A stretch of 10,000 bases of DNA from Halisarca cf. caerulea (GCA_963170055.1 CAUJGJ010000040.1:3065301-3075300); one strand, 5' to 3'. Shown: positions 1 through 9,188, numbered from the stretch's first letter. A program made the numbers and translations. Notes: generated by a model not told the origin, from the letters alone.

Positions 1-57
1 CCAGTACATCAAGAGTTATGCAGCTTCTCGGAAGTGTGTGTGCGTGAACTTACATGA

Positions 58-290
<233 letters not shown>

Positions 291-387
291 TGGGGGTCTG
301 CGTGCGCACGTGTGTATATGTATGAGTGCACATACAATCACCTACACATACATCTCTGTAAGAGCAAGGTGTGCATGCATGCAAACA

Positions 388-582
388 CTACATACGCAAT
401 GTGGTTGCATTCTCGCACTTACGCATGTTATTTGTATCCACTGAAATGTGTTTAGGGGGTTCCCAGGGGGTGCCAGGGATGGAGACAATCACGTTTTTAC
501 GCTTTCTCGACGGAGTGAGGTAAATCTGGGCAAAGTTCTTGTCCTTGCGTCTCATTTTAGCCCTGCGATTCTGAAACCAAAC
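388..582 (-). CDS. Homeobox gene, exon 3 (recognition helix, C-terminal tail, stop)
   Basis: Terminal coding exon of 195 nt: 64 codons and a TAG stop at 390-388. The acceptor is preceded by a pyrimidine-rich stretch, with a plausible branch point (TTCTAAT) about 15 nt upstream. It opens with VWFQNRRAKMRRKDK, the second half of homeodomain helix 3. This holds the near-invariant W48, F49, N51 and R53, and Q50, which is known to influence base choice in the TAAT-flanking positions. The 50-residue tail after the domain has a second basic patch (PSRKRK, about residues 237-242) and a proline/tryptophan stretch (IPGTPWEPP, about 248-256). No known co-repressor motif (eh1, WRPW, OAR) was recognised. 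No AATAAA signal on the minus strand is evident between the stop and the window edge, so the 3' end probably lies outside. Confidence 0.88.
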   Translation of the reverse strand, partial: VWFQNRRAKMRRKDKNFAQIYLTPSRKRKNVIVSIPGTPWEPPKHISVDTNNMRKCENATTLRM

Positions 583-798
583 CTGGATTGATGAATTAGA
601 AGAAGAATACTGAATAAAATGATACATGTACATACCAGTGTTCTCTGCCGCTGTGCTAACGTGTACTGAATAACCAAAACAAAGCATTGCACTTGTATAT
701 ACAGTATGCACACACATAATACACATCCCAACTCATGGTTAACTACACACATGAGCACATGTGTTCACACACACACACACACACACACACCACACACA

Positions 799-839
<41 letters not shown>

Positions 840-980
840 ACACACACAAGTACCACACATGCACACACACACACACACACACACACCACACATGCACAGA
901 CACTCACACACACACGCACACACACACACACACCACACGCACACACACTCACACCCACGCACACACACACACTCACACAC
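583..980 (-). other. Intron 2 of the homeobox gene, splitting the homeodomain codons 46/47
   Basis: Phase-0 GT-AG intron of 398 bp. On the transcribed strand it begins gtgtgtgagtgtg, so the donor runs straight into a UG-rich tract of about 215 nt. The remaining roughly 180 nt next to exon 3 is ordinary sequence containing the branch point and pyrimidine tract. Confidence 0.88.
766..980. repeat. Compound CA array in intron 2, with phase slips
   Basis: The tract is almost entirely CA, broken by single-base slips (CACC), occasional T or G substitutions, and short spacers such as GTACCACACATG. It ends at 980, immediately beside the last base of exon 2. The interruptions indicate an older array than the perfect TG run at 59-196. 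Confidence 0.95.
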
Positions 981-1168
981 CTGGATCTGTACATCATGCA
1001 GATCTAGCGACTTTGCAATCTCCTCTCTCTCCTTAGTGGTCGGGTAAGGGTTCATAGAAAACCTCCTCTCCATTGCTGCCACTTGGACAGGGTTGAAGTG
1101 TGTTCTAGCCTTCTTTGGGAAGGTATCAGCCTTAATGGGAGAGAGGGATTTCTCACTTTTCTTCTCGT
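981..1168 (-). CDS. Homeobox gene, exon 2 (homeodomain residues 1-46)
   Basis: Internal coding exon of 188 nt encoding 62 full codons plus two bases of a split codon. The acceptor is a pyrimidine run ending tttttcttag, and the donor is CAG followed by gtgtgt. Residues 168-213 of the predicted protein are homeodomain helices 1 and 2 and the start of helix 3. Hallmarks seen are R5, F8, Q12, M16 (usually L), E17, F20, Y25, P26, R31, E32, A35 and L40. Y25-P26 and R31-E32 are typical of PRD-class homeodomains. The segment ends DLHDVQIQ, and exon 3 continues VWFQNRRAK. A break between positions 46 and 47 is a known intron site in PRD-class genes. The length is exact with no gaps, so the DNA-binding domain looks intact. 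Family assignment below class level is not possible by eye. Confidence 0.9.
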
Positions 1169-1170
1169 CT

Positions 1171-1928
1171 AAGAAAAATGCAGGAAATATGTAGTTGATA
1201 TGGATGTTCTGATACTGCAGAATTTCCCAGGAATAAATAGCTTATATGCTCTGTGAAAACAACTTCACTACATTGCTAATGATTGGAATTGGCTGCACAG
1301 TGAACAATACAATTGCAATGTATATAACTCTGGATCCACCACAATGCGTGCTCAAGTCAATATAACAAAGGATGGTGTAAATCAATCCCTGGCCCATCTG
1401 CCATGCAAATCTTTCAAACTCGATTCTCCAGTTAATCATTGTGTCTGCAACTGGTTTTCTTCTATTGTTTTGTTCCTTATCACATGCTTATGTTATTTAC
1501 TATTCAACATTTGCAATACATACGAGCAACTGCACACTGCCTACTACGTAAGCACCTCTATAAACCCACATTCGTCTAAAGCACACAAGATTCTCTTGCA
1601 CCAACTAAGGCGAAGTGTCAGCCATGGTTTTATCCTGATTAAAAATTCTTCTTAAACCTGATAACATTGTTGCAGAGATTAACCGTTACATATTATTTGC
1701 AAGTAATTCGGAACAAGGGGTGGCTGCCCCATGTTTTTTTTTTACCCAAATAACTTGTTCCCTTACTAATCTGACCTCTGACCACTACAATACAGCAACC
1801 TAACCATCCACCACTGCTTGTCATTTCCCAATGGGTGCTGGATTAGGCAGGTTCGGCTTCCCCTATATCACAGTATGAGTGCACGTGTGTGCGTATTGAA
1901 CCTCACAGTGCTCTATCCAACTGGACAG
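1171..1928. other. Intron 1 stretch without recognised elements
   Basis: AT-rich intronic sequence. It contains one perfect octamer ATGCAAAT (1403-1410) and an 8-bp inverted pair GGAACAAG/CTTGTTCC (1710-1717 and 1754-1761) around a T run. A 103-codon plus-strand ORF crosses 1344-1655 but has no supporting features. Confidence 0.6.
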
Positions 1929-2021
1929 TGCACATGTATGTACGCATGCACGCACGCATGCAACACACACGCATGCAGCATACACACACACGTACACACG
2001 CACACACGCACGCACGCACAC

Positions 2022-2054
<33 letters not shown>
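1929..2054. repeat. Mixed CA/CGCA/ATGC alternating array
   Basis: Alternating purine-pyrimidine tract that grades from ATGTACGCATGCACGCACGC-type sequence into CGCACA and then pure CA at about 2027-2054. Such alternating sequence is known to favour Z-DNA under supercoiling. Confidence 0.93.
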
Positions 2055-2055
<1 letters not shown>

Positions 2056-2733
2056 CAATTCAGCAGCTACAACTTGTACACACATACTATGCATATATCC
2101 ACTTCTTGTGCAAAAGTATAACTGATACACTTTCCATCCCAGAGTGCACTTTACATCCCATTCAAGAAGGTACTCGAAAATCACATAAACATTGTATGCG
2201 GAAACACCAAACAGTCCGCATAATCCCAATAGAGCGTTTATTATTAGCAAAGTACGTTGAGACGACAACCACGACCCCTCACACAACATATGTATACCAC
2301 ACTGTACGCGCACACACACTCACCCACACCATTGGATGCCCACTTGTGGGTAAACAGCAAGACTATTGGATGTGCGTTATTCATAACAAGAAATGCTGGA
2401 GTGTTTACAGTTGCAGAACAGCTTTTCGAAAACTGCCACTTCAGCTGTAAGTGCTGTTCCCATACACATGTATGGGAATGTTGAGATGTTTTGGGGTGAA
2501 GGCATAAATCTCTGATAGCCGTGAGCTAAGAACAATTAACATTCTCCCAAAAGGCAGTGAGACATCAAAGCACATGTACCTGAAAATACATGCAACAATT
2601 ATTAGTTCAGAATGCTTGCCCAAGGCAAAATGTGCTATATATGAGTGACAAGAACAAACGATTGGTTCTTGCAGTGACTGATTTCTACACACTGTAAGAA
2701 GGTTCACCTGATTCTTCCCCAACTGAATTGATA
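2055..2733. other. Intron 1 stretch, no gene seen
   Basis: Unremarkable non-coding sequence apart from the 22-bp palindrome at 2457-2478. The ORFs here run out of the CA repeat or are short and unsupported. Confidence 0.6.
2457..2478. repeat. Short near-perfect palindrome
   Basis: TTCCCATACA and TGTATGGGAA are exact inverted 10-bp arms around a CA spacer. No larger element surrounds it. Confidence 0.8.
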
Positions 2734-2919
2734 CAGTAGTACCTCTTCCGAGAGCTAGACAGGTGGTAGGTGGTCTCTCAAAAGAGGTGGTCTCTGACGA
2801 GGGGGAATTTAGTATAGGACACATGTACATTTGTTCCCAGTATGGCTGGTCTTTTATGAGGGTGGTCTCTCAAAGAGGTGATCTTTCACGAAGGTGGTCT
2901 CTCAAAAGGGGCACTGCTG
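2734..2919. mobile_element. Pogo/Tigger-like MITE with TA target duplication
   Basis: A 186-bp element flanked by TA (2732-2733 and 2920-2921). The left end reads CAGTAGTACCTCTTCCGAGAG and the right end, reverse-complemented, CAGCAGTGCCCCTTTTGAGAG: 16 of 21 bases match. Ends of the CAGTRGNACCTCT type with a TA duplication are typical of pogo/Tigger elements of the Tc1/mariner superfamily. Inside, the motif GGTGGTCTCTCAAA appears three times (about 2769, 2863 and 2893). It has no coding capacity and would need a transposase supplied elsewhere. Confidence 0.75.
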
Positions 2920-2921
2920 TA

Positions 2922-3440
2922 ATATGTAACTTGAGGTCTAACAAACATACCTCAAACAGTTACCCAACTACAACAAGAATGCCCTAAGTGAAGGTCATGC
3001 ATGTATGCACAGTGTTGCAATCTTACGTACATCAAATCGGCACCATCTTCACTGCACGTGACAAATGTTCCATTATTTTTGACTAGCATTGCAAATTTCA
3101 ACAGATACCTACCCCACAGACACTAAAACACCTATGTCTACACTATAAAGACTCCTCTCTGCAAGTACAACTTGCAGGCAATGGTGTTCATTTGAGTAAC
3201 TTCAAAGTACATATAATATAATATTATACAGATCAATTAATTCCACAAATCAGGTGGGCTGCCATTTTCAAATATTTCATGAAAAATGTATAGGATTGAA
3301 GCTACACATAGTTTTGATTGGTTTAGATTAGTGGAAAAGTTTATTCTCTGTCAGTTTTTATCATGATTTCATATAGACTGGCCATGCTTCGAGCAGAAAA
3401 AGAAATCAAAATTCGCTTTCAATCATTTTTCAACATATTA
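2922..3440. other. Intron 1 stretch, no gene seen
   Basis: AT-rich non-coding sequence with a small TATAATATTATA palindrome near 3215-3230. Nothing else was recognised. Confidence 0.6.
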
Positions 3441-3511
3441 CATGCACGCACACACACACGCATGCATGCACGCACGCACACACACACACACACACACAAA
3501 CACACGAACAT

Positions 3512-3586
<75 letters not shown>
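3441..3586. repeat. CA microsatellite with a perfect (CA)35 core
   Basis: The tract starts as a CATGCACGCA-type mixture, becomes CA with AAA and GAA interruptions, and ends in a perfect 70-bp CA run at 3513-3582 followed by TGTATG. Confidence 0.96.
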
Positions 3587-4034
3587 TGTGAGGTACATCT
3601 GGATATATATAGATCACACAGTACACAAGCATTCTTAATAACATACAGTAGCCAGTGAATTTGAGTGACTGCTAAATCTTGGCTGACTAAGCAGGTAATC
3701 TTGCGGTGGCCGTCCTTACCGAGTAGCAGCATAGGCCACCAAGTGCTTCAAGATGAATGAAAGGAACGGGATCACCCTAACACCACAAAGCCTAGCAGGA
3801 CGATTGTACTTTGCAATTGACAAATTATAACCACGTGGTTTGGTCTGTAAACCAACAACACTCAAACATCGATATGGCCCCAATGAATGCCCGACTCACT
3901 GTGTGTGTATTCCCCCACCATACATCTTTAAGTACACAGTGCTCAACCACTGATCCTAAAACTCTGCATGTGTGTGTACGTACGTGCATGCACGAGTAAC
4001 CGATACTCTAGTGATATTCGCAATGAATCACACA
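3587..4034. other. Intron 1 stretch, no gene seen
   Basis: No repeat family or coding exon was recognised. A short alternating purine-pyrimidine patch (TGTGTGTACGTACGTGCATG) lies at about 3969-3988. Confidence 0.6.
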
Positions 4035-4115
4035 CAGTGGAACCCACTTAATGCGAAAATCAAGGTGATGAAAAGTGTTCATTTTTTTCTCGGAATTTCA
4101 TGTTATCAGAACAAC
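4035..4115. mobile_element. Solo end of a pogo/Tigger-like element
   Basis: The sequence CAGTGGAACCCACTTAATGC resembles the conserved terminus of pogo/Tigger elements. It continues into AAAAGTGTTCATTTTTTTC, like the subterminal GTGTCC/TTTTTC region of such elements. No matching inverted end or TA duplication was found nearby (CA precedes it), so it is probably a truncated relic. The right boundary is approximate. Confidence 0.4.
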
Positions 4116-5321
4116 TAGGAATGCTCACTTTCCATTCTACATACATAAGTGCAGAAGTAATAGCAGTCTATGTAATATTCCGCTAAATGTACAAAGACTG
4201 CACATTTTGCAAACATGGTATACCTTCGCACATACGTAGGTCCAGAATACACACACAAGCACAACCTTATACTAGCCAATCCCCTGCAACATCTGCCTCT
4301 TGTAAATGTACATGTAGGTGCTAGGGTGTCGATTGGGTGTAGATTTTGTAATGGGAAGTATTAAACTTTGCTAGAATGTTGCCAGACACATTATGTACTT
4401 ATAATTGCTATTTTACTCTACTTTCATTGATAAAGGAGAGAGCATGACTGATGGGCAACATTGAGCCCTCAAAATCATTTCCTCCACATGTAAATTTGAA
4501 GACACACTTCTGAAAACCCTTCTGATATGATGCAGAGGGGGTCACAACCATCATACACACGTACTTGTGGATTTGTTATGATCATTAAAACTGTTTCAAC
4601 TTGTACCCCTCAACCAAGGCCAATGAAGGGCAAGGCACACAGCTAAAACTCCATGTACAGGTACACACATTTGAACTTCAGAGAGGCTGTAGACTTTGTG
4701 GATCTTTGTGAGGAGCGAGAAGATAGTATTCAGTACATGAATCTCTCACAATTTCTGCGACATGTCGTTTCAGCAAGGTGCACTCCCAACAGAATGCACA
4801 CATGACTCTCTGGATCTGTATCACACTCCAAACTGGCCTCGTGTAACCGTATATATAGAGGGAATTTTTCACGTGGTACAACTTTAGCGAGTGACTCCAT
4901 TTTGCAAAATCCGAGAATAACATTTTCGTGGATCATAGTTTAGCTATGTTTTTTTATTAGATGATGATGGCTAAGTAGGTTTCGTGTGAAGCAGGTGGCC
5001 CAACGTTTGCTCCACTTAGACTTCACTCGGAGATTCAAAGTAATTTTTACTTTGTAATTGATCGGCAAGCTTAGGGAGTGCACACTCTGCCTAATCATCT
5101 CATATTACAGAACTGAAAAAGCGACAAATAGCATGACTAGCTTTTCATAAAACAGCTAACAAGTACTCCAACAAAAGAACAATGGTGCAGCTACCTAATA
5201 TGAATGTTCTGCATACGTGAGCCTAATCTACGTTGCTCTGAAAGTCTGAAATGAGGTCCTATGACTTCACCGATCAAAAAAATAATTGTGAAATGTTGAA
5301 ATACTCACGAAATTCATGATA
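4116..5321. other. Intron 1 stretch, largely featureless
   Basis: Mostly AT-rich sequence. Minus-strand ORFs at 4678-4936 overlap in two frames; one has an ATG (4898-4900) and a possible donor at 4750/4749 and is discussed as a speculative alternative first exon. A small hairpin CAAAGTAA/TTACTTTG lies at 5036-5054. Confidence 0.55.
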
Positions 5322-5407
5322 GTGTGTGTGCGTGTGTGTGTGTGTACATGTGTACGTGTGTGTGTGTGTGTACGTGTGCGCATGTGTGTCAACTTGTGTG
5401 TGTGTGT
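5322..5407. repeat. Interrupted TG array in intron 1
   Basis: GT/TG tract broken by CG, TACATG, TACG and CAACT interruptions. Its orientation is opposite to the other intronic arrays, so in the homeobox pre-mRNA it reads as CA while the others read as UG. Confidence 0.92.
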
Positions 5408-5694
5408 TCATGTATTACTTAATTTGGCAAGAACTTTCCGCTATACGGTATTTTTAATGTACGCCCAATGCACCAACACTCCAAAATCTGATGTATGTTT
5501 CCAAATTCACTCACAATATGTTCCCTACTTGTCATCACCTATCCGGAAACTCTAATATTTGAACATTCTCTCGTATTTCGACTTTGTTATCATGTTTAGG
5601 CATTGATGAACAGATTTAGACAGACATCCCCAGGGTCTTGCAAGTACTCACCATCAGTGATAATCAATTTATTGTCATGCATGGGAAAGCAAGC
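5408..5694. other. Intron 1 stretch, no gene seen
   Basis: Non-coding sequence between the TG array and the piggyBac-like element. Nothing was recognised. Confidence 0.6.
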
Positions 5695-5698
5695 TTAA

Positions 5699-6708
5699 CC
5701 CTTAAACATTCCAATTCCCATTTCGAAATTTTGCGCGAACGTTCCAAAGCCACTTAAGTGGCTTTTGCGGTGCGAAAATAGGTTGTTTTCTCCGACGGTT
5801 TTCTGCTGTTCTGTTGTCTTGTAGGAAACTTCTAGCTTGTCCCAAATGTAGTTTGTAGCTAGTGAGATCTTCGTACAAGTCTTGGTGCTCCATTTTCCAC
5901 GCAAAACTTCGTATTGGCCTCCAAACCTGCAAGTCCTACGTACCTAAATTTGTCAACTCGTATATACATACGTTATCATTCGGCTGGTAAACATTTCGTT
6001 ACAAAATTCAACACAACTACACATTTAACTCTGAAATACATTGATATAGAAACAAATAAACGAAAAGTTGCAGTAAAAAGTCAAGTCATTGGAGAATGCG
6101 TCTCTTCTACTTCCTCGTCGACTGTCTGTCATCAACGTGCATATTTTGACGCATAAATCTCCTCAGTGCTTCAAGATGACATTGAAAGAGCACACTCCGA
6201 AGCTGGCGAAGGAGATCATGTCCCAGTACAACTGCAAGAAACGCAAAGGACGAATTTCCTCGGACGGCCCACCATCTGGATGATTCTACGATCGTCAAAT
6301 CCCCCTGCAAAGCTTCCGAAATGACGGTGTGTCTTGTCTGAAGCTCATAGAACGAACTAGAGTATCCTTCGCCTGCAAGGAGATAATCTCCACAATCCGG
6401 CGCTTCACTGCCCTTCTCCATACTTCGCCGTATAGAACAATCCGTATACTAGACTATAACTTCGCATAACCGCATATTTTCCGTAAAATAACATGTATAT
6501 GCATAGGAATCTCTTGTATAACAGTAATCTTTACATAGAATGTTTCAGCTATAGTACAGAACGCATTACTACCAAACTATAACAAAATGTGCCAATCGAT
6601 AGTAGAAACTAGGCCTAAACTTTACGTATAAAAAACAAAACAAAGAAAATTGGAACTTTTGCGGTTTTTGCGCGCGAGCCACTTAAGTGGCTTTGGAACG
6701 TTTAAGGG
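5699..6708. mobile_element. PiggyBac-like non-autonomous transposon (1.0 kb)
   Basis: The element begins CCCTTAAACATTCCAA directly after TTAA (5695-5698) and ends TTGGAACGTTTAAGGG directly before TTAT (6709-6712). The ends are 16-bp inverted repeats with one mismatch. TTAA targeting and CCC...GGG termini are diagnostic of the piggyBac superfamily; the TTAT on one side is read as a mutated TTAA. Each end also carries an inverted copy of a 24-bp box (5740-5763 and 6677-6700) that includes the 16-bp palindrome AGCCACTTAAGTGGCT. Only short ORFs lie inside, and no DDD catalytic region or cysteine-rich C-terminus of a piggyBac transposase is recognisable. The interior may be unrelated captured sequence. 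Confidence 0.75.
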
Positions 6709-6932
6709 TTATGACATGTGCATCGTTTACAAGTGACTAAGACAAATTACAGAGGTGATTTATGAAGGGGTACAATCTGCACAAATGCTAAAGATTTGGA
6801 TTATTTATGGTGAAAAAATCTATGGCTCATGTCAAAAGGGAATATAACTTGCCACACTGCCAACTTTTTGGGTATACATTTTGTGGTTCTCTTCTAACCA
6901 CGAGTTACATACCTCACCCCCACCCAATGTAT

Positions 6933-7372
6933 GGTATATATACCTCCAGACAGACTGGTGTAGCATAGAACACAGCAACCAACAGGTATATATATATACC
7001 TCCAGACAGACTGGTGTAGCCTAGAACACAGCAACCAACAGGTGTATATATATACCTCCAGACAGACTGGTGTAGCCTAGAACACAGCAACCAACAGGTA
7101 TATATATATACCTCCAGACAGACTGGTGTAGCCTAGAACACTGCAACCAACAGGTATACCTCCAGACAGACTGGTGTAGCCTAGAACACAGCAACCAACA
7201 GGTATATATATATACCTCCAGACAGACTGGTGTAGCCTAGAACACAGCAACCAACAGGTGTAAATATACCTCCAGACAGACTGGTGTAGCCTAGAACACA
7301 GCAACCAACAGGTATATATACGTATATATACCTCCAGACAGACTGGTGTAGTATAGAGCACAGCAACCAACA
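6933..7372. repeat. Minisatellite: eight units of a 40-bp core plus a variable palindromic spacer
   Basis: Units start at 6933, 6985, 7041, 7097, 7153, 7201, 7257 and 7311, with lengths 52, 56, 56, 56, 48, 56, 54 and 62. In every unit the core of exactly 40 bp (TCCAGACAGACTGG... to ...CAGCAACCAACA) is preceded by GG(TA)nCC of 8, 12, 14, 16 or 22 bp, so all length change is in the TA spacer. Spacers are perfect palindromes in six units; those at 7041 and 7257 carry a mismatch. The first and last cores are the most diverged, as expected when inner units are homogenised. ORFs here arise only because the repeat lacks stops in some frames. Confidence 0.97.
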
Positions 7373-7385
7373 GACATAGTATGTA

Positions 7386-7536
7386 CAGTTATATCTTCCT
7401 AATCCGTCCAACTCAGCTCTAGGAACATGTGTTCAGATTAGAGGGGCGGTTACATGGTGATCATCAGGACCAAACGAAGTGGTCAGTTTAGACAATGCAG
7501 CAGACTATCAGAGGCTTGGATTAGAGAGGTTTAACA
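7386..7536. mobile_element. Decayed pogo/Tigger-like MITE beside the minisatellite
   Basis: The left end (CAGTTATATCTTCCTAATCC, preceded by TA) and the reverse complement of the right end (TGTTAAACCTCTCTAATCC, with TA outside) share the CCTCTCTAATCC-type terminus seen in many pogo/Tigger MITEs. Length is about 151 bp. Matching is imperfect, so this is an old copy or a coincidence. It begins 13 bp after the last minisatellite unit. Confidence 0.4.
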
Positions 7537-7703
7537 TAGTCACAATATGCGCTGGATGTGGTCAAATGCATAAAGATGTCATTTATACACGTAGAGTGAC
7601 ACTAAATTTGACAGCATCATACATGTAGATCTAATATACTACCACTTCTGCATGAGAAAGTGCTGTAACTGTGAGTTCTTGCAATAACCTCATTAGAAGG
7701 GAG

Positions 7704-7900
<197 letters not shown>

Positions 7901-8121
7901 AACCAAGGTGACGTCTTAGGAAACAGGCACATAGCTGACAATTGCATTGACATTGCAGAGATTTGTATAAATGTTATTATAGGTATGTATATATCCTCAA
8001 AAAATACCCTCAAAACAGTTACAGCAAAGATATCAGTTGTAGATGTTGGTGAAAATGCTATATAGCCATACTGACCTGTAGAATCATCCCACACCACACT
8101 GGTCATGAGTGACGCAATGGA

Positions 8122-8335
8122 TGAACAAACAGAAGAGATATTTCACCAATATACACAGTTCCCCAGATCACACCCGATGTTAATAAACAACACCATTGCT
8201 ACGTACACCCACACCCACCCACACAGGCACATATAATACTGGATACACTGTCAATTGAAGGTGACATATAAGTGAACGGACAGATACATTTCACCAATTT
8301 ACATAATTTCCCGGATCAGCCACATTAAACAACAC
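8122..8335. repeat. Diverged direct duplication
   Basis: A stretch at about 8122-8195 (GAACAAACAG...TTTCACCAATATACACAGTT...AAACAACAC) is repeated with substitutions and small gaps at about 8273-8335 (GAACGGACAG...TTTCACCAATTTACATAATT...AAACAACAC). Copies lie about 150 bp apart in the same orientation. The divergence suggests an old tandem duplication. No gene was recognised in it. Confidence 0.6.
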
Positions 8336-8463
8336 AACTACATGCTATATAGATTCACACGTACATAGTGCTATAGAGGTAATATTTCGGTATAATCAGG
8401 AAAGTGATGTGTTGTAAAAACAACGAAGAAATTGAGCGCTACATTGTCACTTTAGGAACATAC

Positions 8464-8914
8464 CTTTAAGGCTTGTCTCCGACTTCCATTTCCTTGCCAC
8501 GTGCCCACTGGTTCTCTTTCGCCTCGATCCCGTATGCGCCGACTTCGAGTTGTCCGACTCGCATTCCTGGGTTGTGATTCCCGTCACATCTGCGAAGCTA
8601 GCTAGCTGTCTGCAATCATCTTCTCCTTTGTTGCAGTCTCCATCCTTGTCGGAGAGGTCAGCAAGCGGATTAGGCGACACCTCATACATCACGCAAGGCG
8701 GAGAGTCCGTGTCAGACGCCGGAAAGTCGGCAAACGTTTGTCCGTGCTGTGGCGAGCCGCGCTGGTCGAAAGTGGACTCCAAGTTGTCAGTGCTGTTGGC
8801 CTCGAACGTTGTGTTGACGGGGTACACATGGTTGACGGCAAAGGCACAGCTTGGGACGGAGTGGTCGGTGAAATTCGGCTGGTCTACAAGCGGTCCTCCG
8901 CGGTGAACGTCCAT
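8464..8914 (-). CDS. Homeobox gene, exon 1 (start codon and N-terminal region)
   Basis: First coding exon of a predicted 277-residue homeodomain transcription factor, expected to act in the nucleus. It encodes residues 1-150 plus the first base of codon 151. The ATG at 8914-8912 was chosen because an in-frame TAA lies six codons upstream on the minus strand, with no other ATG between. The region is polar and rich in Ser, Asp, Thr and Pro, with no recognised domain. Near its end, residues about 130-144 form a basic cluster (SRRKRTSGHVARKWK) that could serve in nuclear import. The exon ends AAAG followed by gtatgt, a good 5' splice site in phase 1. That phase matches the AC that opens exon 2, making a GAC (Asp) codon across the junction. 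GC content is visibly higher than in the surrounding intron. Exons between this one and exon 2 cannot be excluded, but the direct join keeps the frame. Confidence 0.8.
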
Positions 8915-8938
8915 TGAGAATGCAGTTTATTCGACTCA

Positions 8939-8946
8939 ATATATAG
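8939..8946 (-). promoter_or_regulatory. Possible TATA box upstream of homeobox exon 1
   Basis: On the minus strand the sequence CTATATAT lies about 25-32 nt before the ATG. If it works as a TATA box, transcription would start almost at the start codon, leaving a very short leader. A chance AT-rich match is equally possible, and a longer 5' leader from further upstream cannot be excluded. Confidence 0.3.
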
Positions 8947-9188
8947 ACAGCAAAGATGATCTACCTGTTTCCAAGTTCAAATTATGTCCCGTGTTCAAAT
9001 TAAATCGCTAGTTTAGTGGTAAACGTCTATCTCCAAGTACAAGCACTTTCAGTTCAATCTTTCAGCAAATTGTCCAACAGTGCTAAATGACAAGAACACA
9101 CAGCTTCGCTAGTAATGTATCTCGCTATTGCAGCAATCAGTTGCTATCAATTAATGACCAACAATTGACCCGCGCATCAAATGCAGTA

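Noticed and set aside
1403..1410. Perfect octamer ATGCAAAT as a POU-factor site
   Set aside because: A single 8-mer in a 7-kb intron is expected at a fair rate by chance, and no partner site was seen nearby.
1344..1655. 103-codon plus-strand ORF with a hydrophobic stretch resembling a membrane segment
   Set aside because: It lies in the intron opposite the homeobox gene, shows no recognised domain, and overlaps an equally open minus-strand frame. AT-rich sequence readily gives hydrophobic chance ORFs.
6107..6421. 104-codon minus-strand ORF inside the piggyBac-like element
   Set aside because: No transposase motif is visible, and the plus strand is also open in pieces here. A plus-strand segment (6174-6283) with a basic KKRKGR stretch vaguely recalls transposase linkers, but the match is too weak to claim.
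6933..7372. CRISPR-like array of repeats and spacers
   Set aside because: The repeated part is 40 bp, but the spacers are only 8-22 bp and all are variants of GG(TA)nCC, not unique sequences. The context is a eukaryotic intron, so it is a minisatellite.
7077..7411. Minus-strand ORFs of repeating VGCCVLGYTSLSGG-type peptide
   Set aside because: They are produced by the minisatellite in frames without stops; unit lengths of 48-62 bp shift the frame and there is no flanking exon structure.
8550..8906. 118-codon plus-strand ORF
   Set aside because: It is the antisense shadow of homeobox exon 1, whose splice phase and linkage to the homeodomain exons are supported.
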